64,000 nt of DNA. It comes from Terrabacter sp. MAHUQ-38 (GTDB lineage Bacteria > Actinomycetota > Actinomycetes > Actinomycetales > Dermatophilaceae). Made by a program: the position numbers and the translations under genes. The stretch's first letter is position 1, and every line of letters starts with the position of its first letter. The stretch spans positions 96,176 to 160,175 of the forward strand of contig NZ_JACVCU010000006.1 of NCBI RefSeq assembly GCF_014518425.1, written 5' to 3'. Of the stretch, positions 26,352 through 37,513 are shown piece after piece. Under the pieces are notes generated by a model that saw nothing but the letters and a program-made list of their open reading frames with translations, was not told the DNA's origin and ran no database searches.

Positions 26352-27029
26352 TCAGCGCTGGCCGTAGGCGTTCTGGTAGCGGTCGAAGAGCGAGTCGACG
26401 TCGGCCTGGTCGATGGGGATGGGGTTGCCGAGCTGGCGCGCGATGTGGACGGTGCGCGCGACGTCCTCGCACATGACGGCCGCCTTGACGGCCGAGCGGG
26501 CGTCCTTGCCGATGGTGAAGACCCCGTGGTTGCGCATGAGAACCGCGGCCGACCGGCTCGTCGTCAGGGTGTCGACGATGCCGCGCCCGATCGAGTCGTC
26601 GCCGATCAGGGCGAACGGCCCGACGGGGATCTCGCCGCCGAACTCGTCGGCCATCATCGTCAGCGCGCACGGGATCGCCTCGCCACGTGACGCCCAGGCG
26701 GTGGCGTACGTCGAATGGGTGTGCACCACACCGCCGATGTGCGGCATGTGCCGGTAGACGTAGGCCTGCGCGTCGGTGTCGGACGACGGCGCGAGGTCGC
26801 CCTCGACGACGCGGCCCTGCAGGTCGCAGAGCACCATGTTCTCCGGCGTCAGGTCGTCGTACGAGACGCCGCTGGGCTTGATGACCATGAGGTCGTGGCC
26901 GGGCACCCGCGCGGACACGTTGCCGGCCGTCCAGATGACGAGCTGGTAGCGCGTCAGCTCGGCGTGCAGCGCGCACACCTCCTGCCGCAGCTTCGTGATG
27001 GTCGCGTTCACATCGATGGCGACGCTCAT
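26352..27029 (-). CDS. araD: L-ribulose-5-phosphate 4-epimerase
   Basis: A 225-residue class II aldolase-fold zinc enzyme that epimerises L-ribulose 5-phosphate to D-xylulose 5-phosphate. Motifs: [22 protein letters not shown], split here by a short loop (phosphate binding), the zinc site [12 protein letters not shown] and the second His in RNHGVFTIG. Length matches E. coli AraD (231). Its ATG overlaps the araB stop by ATGA, so kinase and epimerase are translated together. Confidence 0.95.
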   Translation of the reverse strand: MSVAIDVNATITKLRQEVCALHAELTRYQLVIWTAGNVSARVPGHDLMVIKPSGVSYDDLTPENMVLCDLQGRVVEGDLAPSSDTDAQAYVYRHMPHIGGVVHTHSTYATAWASRGEAIPCALTMMADEFGGEIPVGPFALIGDDSIGRGIVDTLTTSRSAAVLMRNHGVFTIGKDARSAVKAAVMCEDVARTVHIARQLGNPIPIDQADVDSLFDRYQNAYGQR

Positions 27030-28789
27030 GCCGCCTCACCGCCTTCGCTGGACTCCTGCTCGGGAGTCGTCGTGTCCGTCGCGTCGACGGAGCCGGACTT
27101 GCCTGCAATCGCCTTACGTCGCAGGGCCTTCAGCCGCTTCATGACGTCGTTGGCGCCGCGGCCGAAGTAGTCGTGCAGACACACGTACTCCTCGAACAGC
27201 GGGTCGTATGCCGTCGCGCCGGCCTCGTCGGGCACGAAGGCCGCGCGCTCCACCCGCCCCATGCTGGCGGCGGCCGTGGCGACGTCCGGGTAGGCACCCG
27301 CCGCCACCGCGGCGTGGATCGCCGAACCGAGAGCCGGGCCCTGCGCGGAGCCGATGACCGAGAGGGGGAGCCGCGTCACGTCGGCATAGATCTGCATGAG
27401 GAGGCGGTTCTTCGCGAGACCGCCGGCGATGATGAGCTCGGTCACCGGCACGCCACTGTCGCGGAACGTCTCGAGGATGACGCGCGTGCCGAAGGCCGTC
27501 GACTCGAGCAGTGCCCGGTACACGTCCTCGGGGCGCGTGGCGAGGGTCTGCCCGACGACGGCGCCCGACAGCTCGTGGTCGACGAGGACGGAGCGGTTTC
27601 CGCTGTGCCAGTCGAGGGCGACGAGCCCGTGCTCCCCGACGGCCTGGGCCGCCGCCTTCTCGGTCAGCAGCTCGTGCGCCGAGAGCCCCCGACGGGAGGC
27701 CTCCTCGGCGTAGTCCGCCGGGAACCCGGTGCGCGTGAACCACCCGAAGATGTCGCCGACGCCGGACTGGCCCGCCTCGTAGCCGTAGAGCCCCTCGATG
27801 ATGCCGCCGTCGACGACACCGCACATGCCCGGGACCTCTCGCAGCACGTCGCTGCTCATGACGTGGCACGTCGAGGTGCCCATGATCGCGACCATCTGCC
27901 CGGGCGCGGTCGCCTGCGCGGCCGGAGCGGTCACGTGCGCGTCGACGTTGCCGACGGCGACCGCGATGCCCTCGGGCAGGCCGGTCCACGCCGCCGCCTC
28001 GGCGGTCAGCCGTCCCGCGACCGAGCCGAGCTCACCGATCGGGTGGTCGAGCTTGTCGTCGACGAACGACTCGAAGTCGGGGTTGAGCGCTGCCAGGAAC
28101 TCGCGCGACGGGTACGCCCCGTCCTGGCGGATGCCCTTGTAGCCGGCCGTGCACGCGTTGCGGACGTAGGTGCCGCACAGCTGCCACACGATCCAGTCGG
28201 CGGCCTCCACCCACCGCTCCGTGGCGGCATACACCTGGGGGTCCTCCTCGAGGACCTGCAGCGCCTTGGCGAACTCCCACTCGGAGCTGATCAGGCCGCC
28301 GTAGCGCGGCAGCCACGACTCGCCACGCTCGGCCGCGAGCGCGTTGATCCGGTCGGCCTGACCCTGGGCGGCGTGGTGGCGCCACAGCTTGACCCAGGCG
28401 TGCGGACGGGCGGACCACTCGGGCAGCTCACACAGCGGCACGCCGTCAGCCGTCGTCGGGAGCACGGTGCACGCGGTGAAGTCGGTGGCGATGCCTATGA
28501 CGTCGGCCGGGTCGATGCCGGCAGCGGCGACCGCCTCGGGCACCGCGTGGCGCAGCACGTCGCGGTAGTCCTGCGGCACCTGCAGCGCCCACTCGGGCGG
28601 GAGCGACGGGGTGTCCGAGGACGCTCCGGGCAGCCGGTCGGTTACGACCGCATGGCTGTACTCGTGGACTGCAGAACCGAGCTCGGCGCCGTCGGAGACG
28701 CGGACGACGAGGGCCCGCCCCGAGAGAGTCCCGTAGTCGACGCCGACGACGTACTGCGGCGGGTTGCCAACGGTGGCGGTCTCGGTCAT
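27026..28789 (-). CDS. araB: L-ribulokinase
   Basis: A 587-residue FGGY-family kinase that phosphorylates L-ribulose at O5 with ATP. Seen: VGVDYGTLSGRALVV (N-terminal phosphate loop), GIATDFTACT, EWSARPHAWVKLWRHHAAQ, GNVDAHVTAPAA (catalytic Asp region), IMGTSTCHVM and IIAGGLAKNRLLMQIYAD (the FGGY C-terminal signature). The last 40 residues are a hydrophilic extension. Its ATG overlaps the LacI stop and its stop overlaps araD, so it sits in a fully coupled chain. There is no separate promoter. Confidence 0.96.
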   Translation of the reverse strand: MTETATVGNPPQYVVGVDYGTLSGRALVVRVSDGAELGSAVHEYSHAVVTDRLPGASSDTPSLPPEWALQVPQDYRDVLRHAVPEAVAAAGIDPADVIGIATDFTACTVLPTTADGVPLCELPEWSARPHAWVKLWRHHAAQGQADRINALAAERGESWLPRYGGLISSEWEFAKALQVLEEDPQVYAATERWVEAADWIVWQLCGTYVRNACTAGYKGIRQDGAYPSREFLAALNPDFESFVDDKLDHPIGELGSVAGRLTAEAAAWTGLPEGIAVAVGNVDAHVTAPAAQATAPGQMVAIMGTSTCHVMSSDVLREVPGMCGVVDGGIIEGLYGYEAGQSGVGDIFGWFTRTGFPADYAEEASRRGLSAHELLTEKAAAQAVGEHGLVALDWHSGNRSVLVDHELSGAVVGQTLATRPEDVYRALLESTAFGTRVILETFRDSGVPVTELIIAGGLAKNRLLMQIYADVTRLPLSVIGSAQGPALGSAIHAAVAAGAYPDVATAAASMGRVERAAFVPDEAGATAYDPLFEEYVCLHDYFGRGANDVMKRLKALRRKAIAGKSGSVDATDTTTPEQESSEGGEAA

Positions 28790-29817
28790 GTGGCTTGGCT
28801 CCTGGTCTGGCCGGGCGGGGCGCTGCTCGCCCGGACGATGAGTTCGGGGTCGATGAGGCTGGGGACCTGGTCGGTCTCGCCGGAGATGGCGGCGGTGAGC
28901 ATCGAGATCGCCTCGCGGCCGATCGCGGCGAAGTCCTGTCGGACGGTCGTGAGCGGCGGGATGAGGTACTCGGCCTCGGGCACGTCGTCGAAGCCGACGA
29001 CGCTCACGTCGCGCGGCACCGACCGACCGGCCTCGTGCAGGGCGCGCAGCACACCGATCGCCATCTGGTCGTTGGCGGCGAACACCGCTGTCACGTCAGG
29101 GTTCTCGGCCAGCGCAAGCCCGGCACGGTAACCGCTCCCGGCGCTCCAGTCCCCCGACACCGGCTCCATCGGACGGTGCCCGGCGGCCACCATCTCGGCG
29201 CGCCAGCCCTCGGCACGGGCCCGTGACTCGGCCCAGTCGAGCGGTCCGGTCACGTGGGCGATCTCGACGTGGCCGAGGTCCATGAGGTGCCGGGTCGCGA
29301 GGCGGGCTCCGGCGACGTTGTCGACGCCGACGGTGCGCCGCGCGCGGGTCAGGTCACCCTCGACGATGACGAAGGGCAGCCGGGCGCTGCGCGAGCGGGC
29401 CACCTCGAGCGCTTCGTCGTGGCCGGCGATGACGACGATGCCCTCGACGGCGAGCCGGTCGAGGTGGTCGACGGCGGCGTCGAAGCCCTCGCGGGTCATC
29501 TCGGCGAGCGACACGGACGAGGCGAAGAAGCCGGCCTCGCGGGCCGCCGTGTTCACCGTGCGGTGCACGCTGGTCGGCCCGAAGAGCGTCGAGGCCGTCG
29601 TGATGATGCCGATCGTCGCCGACCGACCGCGCACGAGGGTGCGCGCCGCGGTGTTGGGCCTGTAGCCGAGCCGCTCGATGGCCTGGAGCACGCGCTCGCG
29701 AGTCTCGGGCCGGATGCTCGACGCACCGTTGATGACGCGCGAGACCGTCTGGTGCGAGACGCCGGCCAGCCGGGCGACGTCCTGCATGACGGGCGCACGT
29801 GACACGGTGTCGCTCAT
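28786..29817 (-). CDS. LacI family transcriptional regulator (arabinose-responsive, inferred)
   Basis: A 343-residue repressor. The N-terminal helix-turn-helix reads MQDVARLAGVSHQTVSRVING with hinge helix RPNTAARTLVRGRS; the rest is a periplasmic-binding-like ligand domain (GVDNVAGARLATRHLMDLGH, VFAANDQMAIGVLRAL, SVVGFDDVPEAEYL). It lies between the YtfQRT-like transporter and araB, overlapping both neighbours by ATGA, so it is made from the operon it probably controls. The LacI-type operators at 34767 and 34846 are the best candidates for its binding sites. The ligand is inferred from context to be arabinose or a derivative. Confidence 0.9.
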   Translation of the reverse strand: MSDTVSRAPVMQDVARLAGVSHQTVSRVINGASSIRPETRERVLQAIERLGYRPNTAARTLVRGRSATIGIITTASTLFGPTSVHRTVNTAAREAGFFASSVSLAEMTREGFDAAVDHLDRLAVEGIVVIAGHDEALEVARSRSARLPFVIVEGDLTRARRTVGVDNVAGARLATRHLMDLGHVEIAHVTGPLDWAESRARAEGWRAEMVAAGHRPMEPVSGDWSAGSGYRAGLALAENPDVTAVFAANDQMAIGVLRALHEAGRSVPRDVSVVGFDDVPEAEYLIPPLTTVRQDFAAIGREAISMLTAAISGETDQVPSLIDPELIVRASSAPPGQTRSQAT

Positions 29818-30818
29818 GGGGTTCTCCTCATGAACAGCCGCTGCATCACGATGAAGAGCAGGAGCAGGGTTCCGATCGCGATCTTTGTCCACCATGAGCT
29901 CAGCGTGCCTTGGAACGAGATCAGAGTCTGGATGACACCCAGGACCAGCACACCGAGAAGCGATCCCAGGACGTAGCCGACGCCACCGGAGAGCAACGTG
30001 CCGCCGATGACGACCGACGCGATGGCGTCGAGCTCCATGCCGACGGCGTGCAGGCCGTAGCCGGAGAGCATGTAGACGGAGAAGAGCAGCCCAGCCACCG
30101 CGGCGCACAGCCCGCTGATGGCGTACGCCGCCACCTTGACCCGGCCGACCGGCAGCCCCATGAGCGTGGCTGAGCTCTCGCTGCCGCCGATGGCGTAGAT
30201 GGTGCGTCCGAAACGCGTGCGGTGCAGCACCCAGACGGCCGCCGCGACGATCGCGAGGGCGATGACGACGCTCCACGTGATGACGACGCCCCCCGGAAGC
30301 TCGATGGTGCCCGTCGCCAGGGCACGGAAGAACGGGTCCTTGATCGAGATCGACTCGACCCCGATGACGAAGCACAGGCCTCGAGCCATGAACATGCCGG
30401 CGAGCGTCACGATGAACGGCTGGAGCTCGAAGTGGTGGATGACGAGACCCATGAGGACGCCGAGCCCGGTGCCGATGGCCAGGACGAGCAGGATGACGAC
30501 GGGGGCAGGCAGGCCGGCGCGCAGGGCCGCCGCAGCCACCATCGTCGAGAGGGCGACGACCGCTCCGACCGACAGGTCGATGCCGCCCGTCAGGATGACG
30601 AAGGTCATCCCGACGGCCAGGACGATGAGGAACGCGTTGTCGATGAAGAGGTTGGCGAAGACCTGGCCCGACGTGAAGCCCTCGTAGCGCACGGAGCCGG
30701 CTCCGAAGAGGAGCACGAAGAGGACGAAGGTCGCGATGACGGGCAGGACGCGGCCGGGGATGCCGGGCAGGCGCGACAGCGCGGGCACGGTGCGCTTGGT
30801 GGGGGTGGTCGTGGTCAT
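29814..30818 (-). CDS. Sugar ABC transporter permease (YjfF-like)
   Basis: A 334-residue BPD_transp_2 permease with eight to ten membrane segments. Motifs are ILTGGIDLSVGAVV, QPFIVTLAGMFMARGLCF, TIYAIGGSESSATLMGLPV and ELDAIASVVIGGTLLSGGVG. It is the second of two permeases that, with the ATPase and binding protein upstream, form a YtfQRT/YjfF-type importer; in E. coli that system takes galactofuranose. Here the arabinose genes around it suggest L-arabinose (possibly arabinofuranose) or short arabino-oligosaccharides. It overlaps both neighbours by ATGA. Confidence 0.88.
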   Translation of the reverse strand: MTTTTPTKRTVPALSRLPGIPGRVLPVIATFVLFVLLFGAGSVRYEGFTSGQVFANLFIDNAFLIVLAVGMTFVILTGGIDLSVGAVVALSTMVAAAALRAGLPAPVVILLVLAIGTGLGVLMGLVIHHFELQPFIVTLAGMFMARGLCFVIGVESISIKDPFFRALATGTIELPGGVVITWSVVIALAIVAAAVWVLHRTRFGRTIYAIGGSESSATLMGLPVGRVKVAAYAISGLCAAVAGLLFSVYMLSGYGLHAVGMELDAIASVVIGGTLLSGGVGYVLGSLLGVLVLGVIQTLISFQGTLSSWWTKIAIGTLLLLFIVMQRLFMRRTP

Positions 30819-31974
30819 GACTGGGCCACCTTCTGCTTCGAGTCGGATGCCGCGTCCCCGGCGGGTTCGTGGGCCGTCGGGGCGGGCGAGTCCTCCTCGG
30901 GCGCCAGAGAGCCGGAGGTCGACGGGGATGAGGGCGACGTCGGATCCTGGCTGCGCCGACGGCGTCGGAAGCGCTCGCGGACCTTGGGCGCCTGGAGCAG
31001 GCAGACCGCGATGACGACGAGCGCCTTGAAGACGAGCGTCACCTCGGGCGCGATGCCCATCGAGTAGACCGTCGTCGTCAGCGTCTGGATGATGAGCGCG
31101 CCGACGAGCGTGCCCGACAGGGAGTACTTGCCACCCGCGAGCGAGGAGCCGCCGATGACGACGGCGAGGATCGCGTCCATCTCGATCCACAGTCCGGCGC
31201 TGTTGGCGTCGGCTGCGCTGACGTTGGAGCTGATCATGAGGCCCGCGACGCCGGCGCACAGGGCGGCGAAGACGTAGACGGTCCAGATGATGGTGCGCGA
31301 GCGCAGGCCCGCGAGGCGGCTGGCCTCCGGGTTGATGCCGACCGACTCGATGAGCAGCCCCAGCGCGGTGCGACGCGTCACGAGGGCGACGGCGACGAGC
31401 GCGGCGAGCGCGATGAGGATCGAGATGGGGAAGAGCAGGAAGCCGGCGCCGATCTCTCGGTAGAAGTCGTTGCGGACCGTGATGATCTGCCCGTCGGTGA
31501 TGAGCATCGCGATGCCGCGGCCGGCGGTCATGAGCACCAGAGTCGCGATGATCGGTTGGATGCCGAGCAGCGAGACGAGGAAGCCGTTCCACAGGCCGAG
31601 GACGAGGCAGAGTGCGAGCGCGAGGCCGATGCCGGTGAGGGCGGCGGCGGGGCTCGTCGGGTCGGAGGACCCGACGATCGTCGTGCAGGTGACCGCACCA
31701 GCGATGGCGGCGACCGCACCGACGGACAGGTCGATGCCGCGGGTCGCGATGACGAGCGTCATGCCGAGCGCGATGAGCAGCGTCGGCGCGCCGTTCTTGA
31801 GGATGTCGACGAGGCTGCCGTAGAGGTGGCCGTCCTGGAGGCGGATCGAGAGGAACCCCGGGTTGCGTGCGGCGTTGGCCGCGATGAGGGCCACGAGCGC
31901 GACGAGGGGCCACAGCAGCCGGCTGCCCCGGACCCGCTCGAGGACGCCAGCGGCGCCGGCGGTCTGGACGGTGC

Positions 31975-31978
<4 letters not shown>
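30815..31978 (-). CDS. Sugar ABC transporter permease (YtfT-like)
   Basis: A 387-residue permease of the same family as its downstream neighbour, expected to form a heterodimer with it. Seen are VIATRGIDLSVGAVAAI, QPIIATLVLMTAGRGIAM, LGLLIESVGINPEASRLAGL and EMDAILAVVIGGSSLAGGKYS. The C-terminal 50 residues are a polar Arg/Ser/Pro/Glu-rich cytosolic tail. The start overlaps the ATPase stop by ATGA. Confidence 0.88.
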
Positions 31979-33549
<1,571 letters not shown>

Positions 33550-33631
33550 GGCGTCGTGTCCTTCGCTTCCGATGTGGGGTGGACGGCCCCCGCCACCACA
33601 CCCGGAGGGTGGCGGGGGCCGTCGTTTATGG

Positions 33632-33668
33632 TGAGGGCCGCGGCCCGGCGTGTGGGCCGCGGCCCTCA
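33632..33668 (-). terminator. Intercistronic hairpin between binding protein and ATPase genes
   Basis: A perfect 14-bp stem (TGAGGGCCGCGGCC with its complement) and a 9-nt loop lie in the 129-nt gap, with no T-run after it. It mirrors the hairpin after chvE and probably sets binding protein above transporter levels. Confidence 0.65.
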
Positions 33669-33678
33669 GGGGGAGGGC

Positions 33679-34674
33679 TCAGTACTTGCGGTCGGGCAGG
33701 GCGGCCTTGGCCTGCTCCTGCGTGAAGGTGGTCTCCTCCGTGACGACGCGCTCGGGCACGGTCTCGCCGGCGATGACCTTCTTCGCGAGGTCCATCAGCT
33801 GGTCACCGAGCAGCGGGCTGCACTCGACGATGTAGTTGATCTTGCCGTCGGCCAGGGCCTGCATGCCGTCCTTGACGGCATCGATCGTGATGATCTTGAT
33901 GTCCTTGCCGGGGACCTTCCCGGCGGCCTCGATGGCCTCGATGGCGCCCAGGCCCATGTCGTCGTTGTGGGCGTAGACGACGTCGATGTCAGGGTTGGAC
34001 TTGAGGAAGGCCTCCATGACCTGCTTGCCGCCGGAGCGGGTGAAGTCGCCGGTCTGCGAGGCGATGACCTTGATCTGGGGAGCGGCCTTGATCGCCTCGG
34101 CGAAGCCCTCCTTGCGGTCGATGGCCGGGGCGGCGCCCGTCGTGCCCTGAAGCTCGACGACGTTGACCTGGCTCTCGCCCTTGCTGTTCTCGACGAGCCA
34201 CTCGCCGGCCTTCTTGCCCTCGGTGACGAAGTCGCTGCCGAGGAAGGTCTTGTAGAGGGTCTTGTCCTCGGAGTCGACCGCACGGTCGGTGAGGATGACG
34301 GGGATGTTGGCCCGCTTGGCCTCGAGCAGCACGGTGTCCCAACCGGTCTCGACGACGGGGCTGAAGGCGATGACGTCGACCTTCTGCTGGATGTAGCTGC
34401 GGATCGCCTTGATCTGGTTCTCCTGCTTCTGCTGGGCGTCGGAGAACTTCAGCTCGATACCGGCGGTCTTGGCCGCCTCCTGGACGCTCTTCGTGTTGGC
34501 GGTGCGCCATCCGCTCTCGGCGCCGACCTGGGAGAAGCCCATGACGATCGCGTCGCCACCCGCGGCGCCGCCGGATGCGGCAGCGCCCGCCCCGGGACCA
34601 CTGGTGCTTCCACAGGCGGTGAGGGCCGCAAGGGCCACGGCACTGACGGCCACCGGAAGGATCTTGTTCAGCAC
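33679..34674 (-). CDS. Sugar-binding lipoprotein of ABC transporter (YtfQ-like)
   Basis: A 331-residue substrate receptor. From GTG 34674 the protein starts MLNKILPVAVSAVALAALTAC, with lipobox LTAC (Cys 21), followed by a Gly/Ala/Ser linker and a type I periplasmic-binding domain: IVMGFSQVGAESGWR, IKAIRSYIQQKVDVIAFSP, NIPVILTDRAVDS, VVYAHNDDMGLGAIEAIE. FSQVGAES-WR and VxxTDRAVD are characteristic of YtfQ. The start is well supported by GGAGG 6 nt upstream. It is the first gene of the leftward arabinose operon, behind the divergent LacI-type operators. Confidence 0.92.
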   Translation of the reverse strand: MLNKILPVAVSAVALAALTACGSTSGPGAGAAASGGAAGGDAIVMGFSQVGAESGWRTANTKSVQEAAKTAGIELKFSDAQQKQENQIKAIRSYIQQKVDVIAFSPVVETGWDTVLLEAKRANIPVILTDRAVDSEDKTLYKTFLGSDFVTEGKKAGEWLVENSKGESQVNVVELQGTTGAAPAIDRKEGFAEAIKAAPQIKVIASQTGDFTRSGGKQVMEAFLKSNPDIDVVYAHNDDMGLGAIEAIEAAGKVPGKDIKIITIDAVKDGMQALADGKINYIVECSPLLGDQLMDLAKKVIAGETVPERVVTEETTFTQEQAKAALPDRKY

Positions 34675-34766
34675 TGAATTCCTCCAAACTCTGGACGCCG
34701 TCACTGGCGCCGTGATGCGGCCGACCTCCTCGTCCGCCGTGGCCGTCGGGCCACTTGAGGCAAGAG

Positions 34767-34780
34767 TGTGAGCGTTAACA
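34767..34780. promoter_or_regulatory. LacI-type operator O1
   Basis: TGTGAGCGTTAACA is an imperfect palindrome with the central CG step typical of LacI-family sites. It lies 93 nt upstream of the YtfQ-like gene and matches O2 at 34846 in the opposite orientation. Confidence 0.7.
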
Positions 34781-34821
34781 TCGCATCGCGTCAAGCCCTG
34801 AACGCAATTTTTCTGAGGGGC

Positions 34822-34849
34822 TTGACGTCGATGTCGCGAATGCTATGTT
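34822..34849 (+). promoter_or_regulatory. Housekeeping-type promoter for the GH51 gene
   Basis: TTGACG (34822-34827), a 16-bp spacer and TATGTT (34844-34849) form a good -35/-10 pair, about 103 nt upstream of the GH51 start. The -10 overlaps operator O2. Confidence 0.7.
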
Positions 34850-34859
34850 AGCGCTCACT
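34846..34859. promoter_or_regulatory. LacI-type operator O2
   Basis: TGTTAGCGCTCACT, the reverse complement form of O1's pattern, overlaps the -10 of the GH51 promoter. Binding here would block RNA polymerase. O1 and O2 centres are about 79 bp apart, which would permit looping. Confidence 0.7.
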
Positions 34860-34951
34860 TTCGCGAGCAGGGCTGCTCCTGACCGGTGCTGCCCCTGCGC
34901 GGAGGACACCCGGACCTGAACCACAGCCCCTTTCCCCGAAAGGCCTCACCC

Positions 34952-37504
34952 ATGGCACACGCACGTGTCGTGGCGGGTCTGGCGACCGGCGTCCTCGGCG
35001 TCGGACTGCTCGCCGGCCTTCCGACGGCTCATGCCGCGGATGCCCCCGCCACCCCCGCTCCCCTCGACTACTCCATCTCCGTCGACACCGCGGCCACCGG
35101 GCCGACCATCGACGACTCGATGTACGGCGTCTTCTACGAGGACATCAACCGTGCAGCGGACGGAGGCCTCTACGCGGAGCTCGTCCAGAACCGTTCGTTC
35201 GAGTACTCCAGCGTCGACAACCGCAGCTACACCGGCCTGACGTCGTGGGCGACCTCGGCGACCGGCGGCGGCTCCGGGACCGCGGCCACCGTCAACGACG
35301 ACGCCCGTCTCGGAGAGCGCAACCGCACGTACCTGCGCCTGTCCCTGACCAACCCCGACGGTGCCACCTTCGGCGTCAGCAACGCCGGCTACAACACGGG
35401 CGTGCGGCTCGAGGCCGGCAAGACGTACGACTTCAGCGTGTGGGCCCGCACCGATGCCGCGGCGGGCACGCCGCTCACGGTCACGCTCCGCGACGCGGCC
35501 CGCACGACGGCATACGCCTCCCCCGTGACGATCGACGTCCGGGGCGACGCCTGGACGAAGTACTCCGGCACCTTCGTGGCCACCGCGTCGACGACCGCGG
35601 GTCGCCTCGCCGTCGAGGCCGGTGGCACCGGCACGCTGCGCCTCGACATGGTCTCACTCTTCCCGCGCGACACGTACAACGGTCGGCCGAACGGCCTGCG
35701 CAAGGACCTCGCCGAGAAGATCGCCGCCCTGCACCCCGGATTCGTCCGCTTCCCGGGCGGCTGCCTCGTCAACACGGGCAGCATGTACTCGTACGACGCC
35801 GCGAACAGCTACCCGCGGGCTCGCAGCTACCAGTGGAAGGACACGATCGGCCCCGTCGAGGAGCGCGCGACCAACTCGAACTTCTGGGGCTACAACCAGT
35901 CCTACGGCCTCGGCTACTACGAGTACTTCCAGTTCTCCGAGGACATCGGCGCCCAGCCCGTGCCCGTCCTGCCTGCCCTCGTCACCGGCTGCGGGCAGAA
36001 CCGCGCCACCGTCGACGACGCCCTGCTCCAGCGCCACATCCAGGACGCCCTCGACCTCATCGAGTTCGCCAACGGTCCGGTGACGAGCGAGTGGGGCGCC
36101 AAGCGCGCGGCCATGGGTCACCCGGCCTCCTTCGGGCTCAAGCGGATCGCGATCGGCAACGAGGAGAACCTGCCTGACGCGTACTTCGCCAACTACGTGA
36201 AGTTCGAGGCCGCCATCAAGGCCAAGCACCCCGACATCACGGTCATCTCGAACTCCGGCCCCGACGACACCGGCTCGACGTTCGACCGGCTCTGGGACCT
36301 CAACACCTCGCACGGCACCGAGATGCTCGACGAGCACTACTACAACAGTCCCGACTGGTTCCTCCAGAACAACAAGCGCTACGACACGTACGACCGGCAG
36401 GGACCCAAGGTCTTCCTCGGTGAGTACGCCTCGCTCGACAACAAGCTGCGCAACTCGCTCGCCGAGGCGGCGTACATGACGGGCCTCGAGCGCAACGCCG
36501 ACGTCGTCAAGATGGCGTCGTACGCGCCGCTGCTCGCCAACATCGACTACGTGCAGTGGAAGCCGGACATGATCTGGTTCGACAACGCCGGCTCGTGGGG
36601 CTCCACGAGCTACGAGGTGCAGAAGCTCTTCATGAACAACGTCGGCGACCAGGTCGTGCCGAGCACGTCGACCGGTGCCGTCGTGACGGCGAAGCCGATC
36701 ACCGGGGCCATCGGCCTCTCCACCTGGGCGACGGCTGCGAAGTACGACGACGTCACCGTCACGGGCGCCGACGGTGGGCATCTGTTCACCGACGACTTCT
36801 CGGGTGACGCGTCGAAGTGGACGCCGCTCGCGAACCGCGGTTCCTGGTCGGTGCAGGACGGCGCCTACGTCCAGTCCGACACCGCGGCCCTCGACACGCT
36901 CGTCAAGGCCGGTGACGTCAGCTGGCACGACTACGACCTGCACCTCAAGGCGACGAAGACCGCCGGCGCCGAGGGCTTCCTCATCGGCTTCGGCGTCAAG
37001 GACACCGGCAACTACTACTGGTGGAACCTCGGCGGCTGGAACAACACGCAGGGCGCAGTCGAGAAGGCGGTGGCCGGCGCGAAGCAGACGCTCATCGCCA
37101 AGCCCAACACCATCGAGACCGGCCGCACGTACGACGTCACCGTCAAGATCCGCGGAGGGCAGGTCGAGCTCTACCTCGACGGGTCCCTGTGGGGCAGCTT
37201 CAGGGACGATGCCGTCACGGAGCCCTTCGCCCAGGTCGTCACCCGTGACCTCGCCCGCAAACAGCTCATCGTCAAGGTCGTCAACGCCCAGGACGCGCCG
37301 GCGCGCACGACCGTCGACCTCGGCGGCGCGCGCGTCACGGGCAAGGGCGAGATGACCGTCATCTCGGGGGACCCGCAGGCGCAGAACACCCGGACCGCCC
37401 AGCCCATCGCGCCGGTCACGACGACCGTCAAGGGCATCGCGCCGACCTTCACCCGCACCTTCGAGCCGAACTCGGTGACGTTCCTCCGAGTCCAGATGAA
37501 GTAG
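34952..37504 (+). CDS. Secreted alpha-L-arabinofuranosidase, GH51, with inserted accessory domain
   Basis: An 850-residue exported enzyme that cleaves terminal arabinofuranosyl groups from arabinan or arabinoxylan. A Sec signal peptide ends near AHA-AD (about residue 29). A carbohydrate-binding-like domain follows (GVRLEAGKTYDFSVWART), then the (beta/alpha)8 domain with acid/base E404 in AIGNEENL and nucleophile E491 in FLGEYASL. The C-terminal beta-sandwich is interrupted by a DUF1080/laminin-G-like domain (FTDDFSGDASKW to LYLDGSLWGSF) and resumes at VTRDLARKQLIVKV. ATG 34952 is chosen because it opens directly onto the signal peptide and has AAAGG about 9 nt upstream. First gene of the rightward arm. 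Confidence 0.92.
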   Translation: MAHARVVAGLATGVLGVGLLAGLPTAHAADAPATPAPLDYSISVDTAATGPTIDDSMYGVFYEDINRAADGGLYAELVQNRSFEYSSVDNRSYTGLTSWATSATGGGSGTAATVNDDARLGERNRTYLRLSLTNPDGATFGVSNAGYNTGVRLEAGKTYDFSVWARTDAAAGTPLTVTLRDAARTTAYASPVTIDVRGDAWTKYSGTFVATASTTAGRLAVEAGGTGTLRLDMVSLFPRDTYNGRPNGLRKDLAEKIAALHPGFVRFPGGCLVNTGSMYSYDAANSYPRARSYQWKDTIGPVEERATNSNFWGYNQSYGLGYYEYFQFSEDIGAQPVPVLPALVTGCGQNRATVDDALLQRHIQDALDLIEFANGPVTSEWGAKRAAMGHPASFGLKRIAIGNEENLPDAYFANYVKFEAAIKAKHPDITVISNSGPDDTGSTFDRLWDLNTSHGTEMLDEHYYNSPDWFLQNNKRYDTYDRQGPKVFLGEYASLDNKLRNSLAEAAYMTGLERNADVVKMASYAPLLANIDYVQWKPDMIWFDNAGSWGSTSYEVQKLFMNNVGDQVVPSTSTGAVVTAKPITGAIGLSTWATAAKYDDVTVTGADGGHLFTDDFSGDASKWTPLANRGSWSVQDGAYVQSDTAALDTLVKAGDVSWHDYDLHLKATKTAGAEGFLIGFGVKDTGNYYWWNLGGWNNTQGAVEKAVAGAKQTLIAKPNTIETGRTYDVTVKIRGGQVELYLDGSLWGSFRDDAVTEPFAQVVTRDLARKQLIVKVVNAQDAPARTTVDLGGARVTGKGEMTVISGDPQAQNTRTAQPIAPVTTTVKGIAPTFTRTFEPNSVTFLRVQMK

Positions 37505-37513
37505 GAGCATGAC

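Noticed and set aside
34781..34800. A matching TTGACG promoter for the leftward arabinose operon
   Set aside because: Minus-strand TTGACG (34794-34789) is followed only 6 nt later by GATGTT, too close for a -35/-10 pair; the real leftward promoter is not clear by eye.
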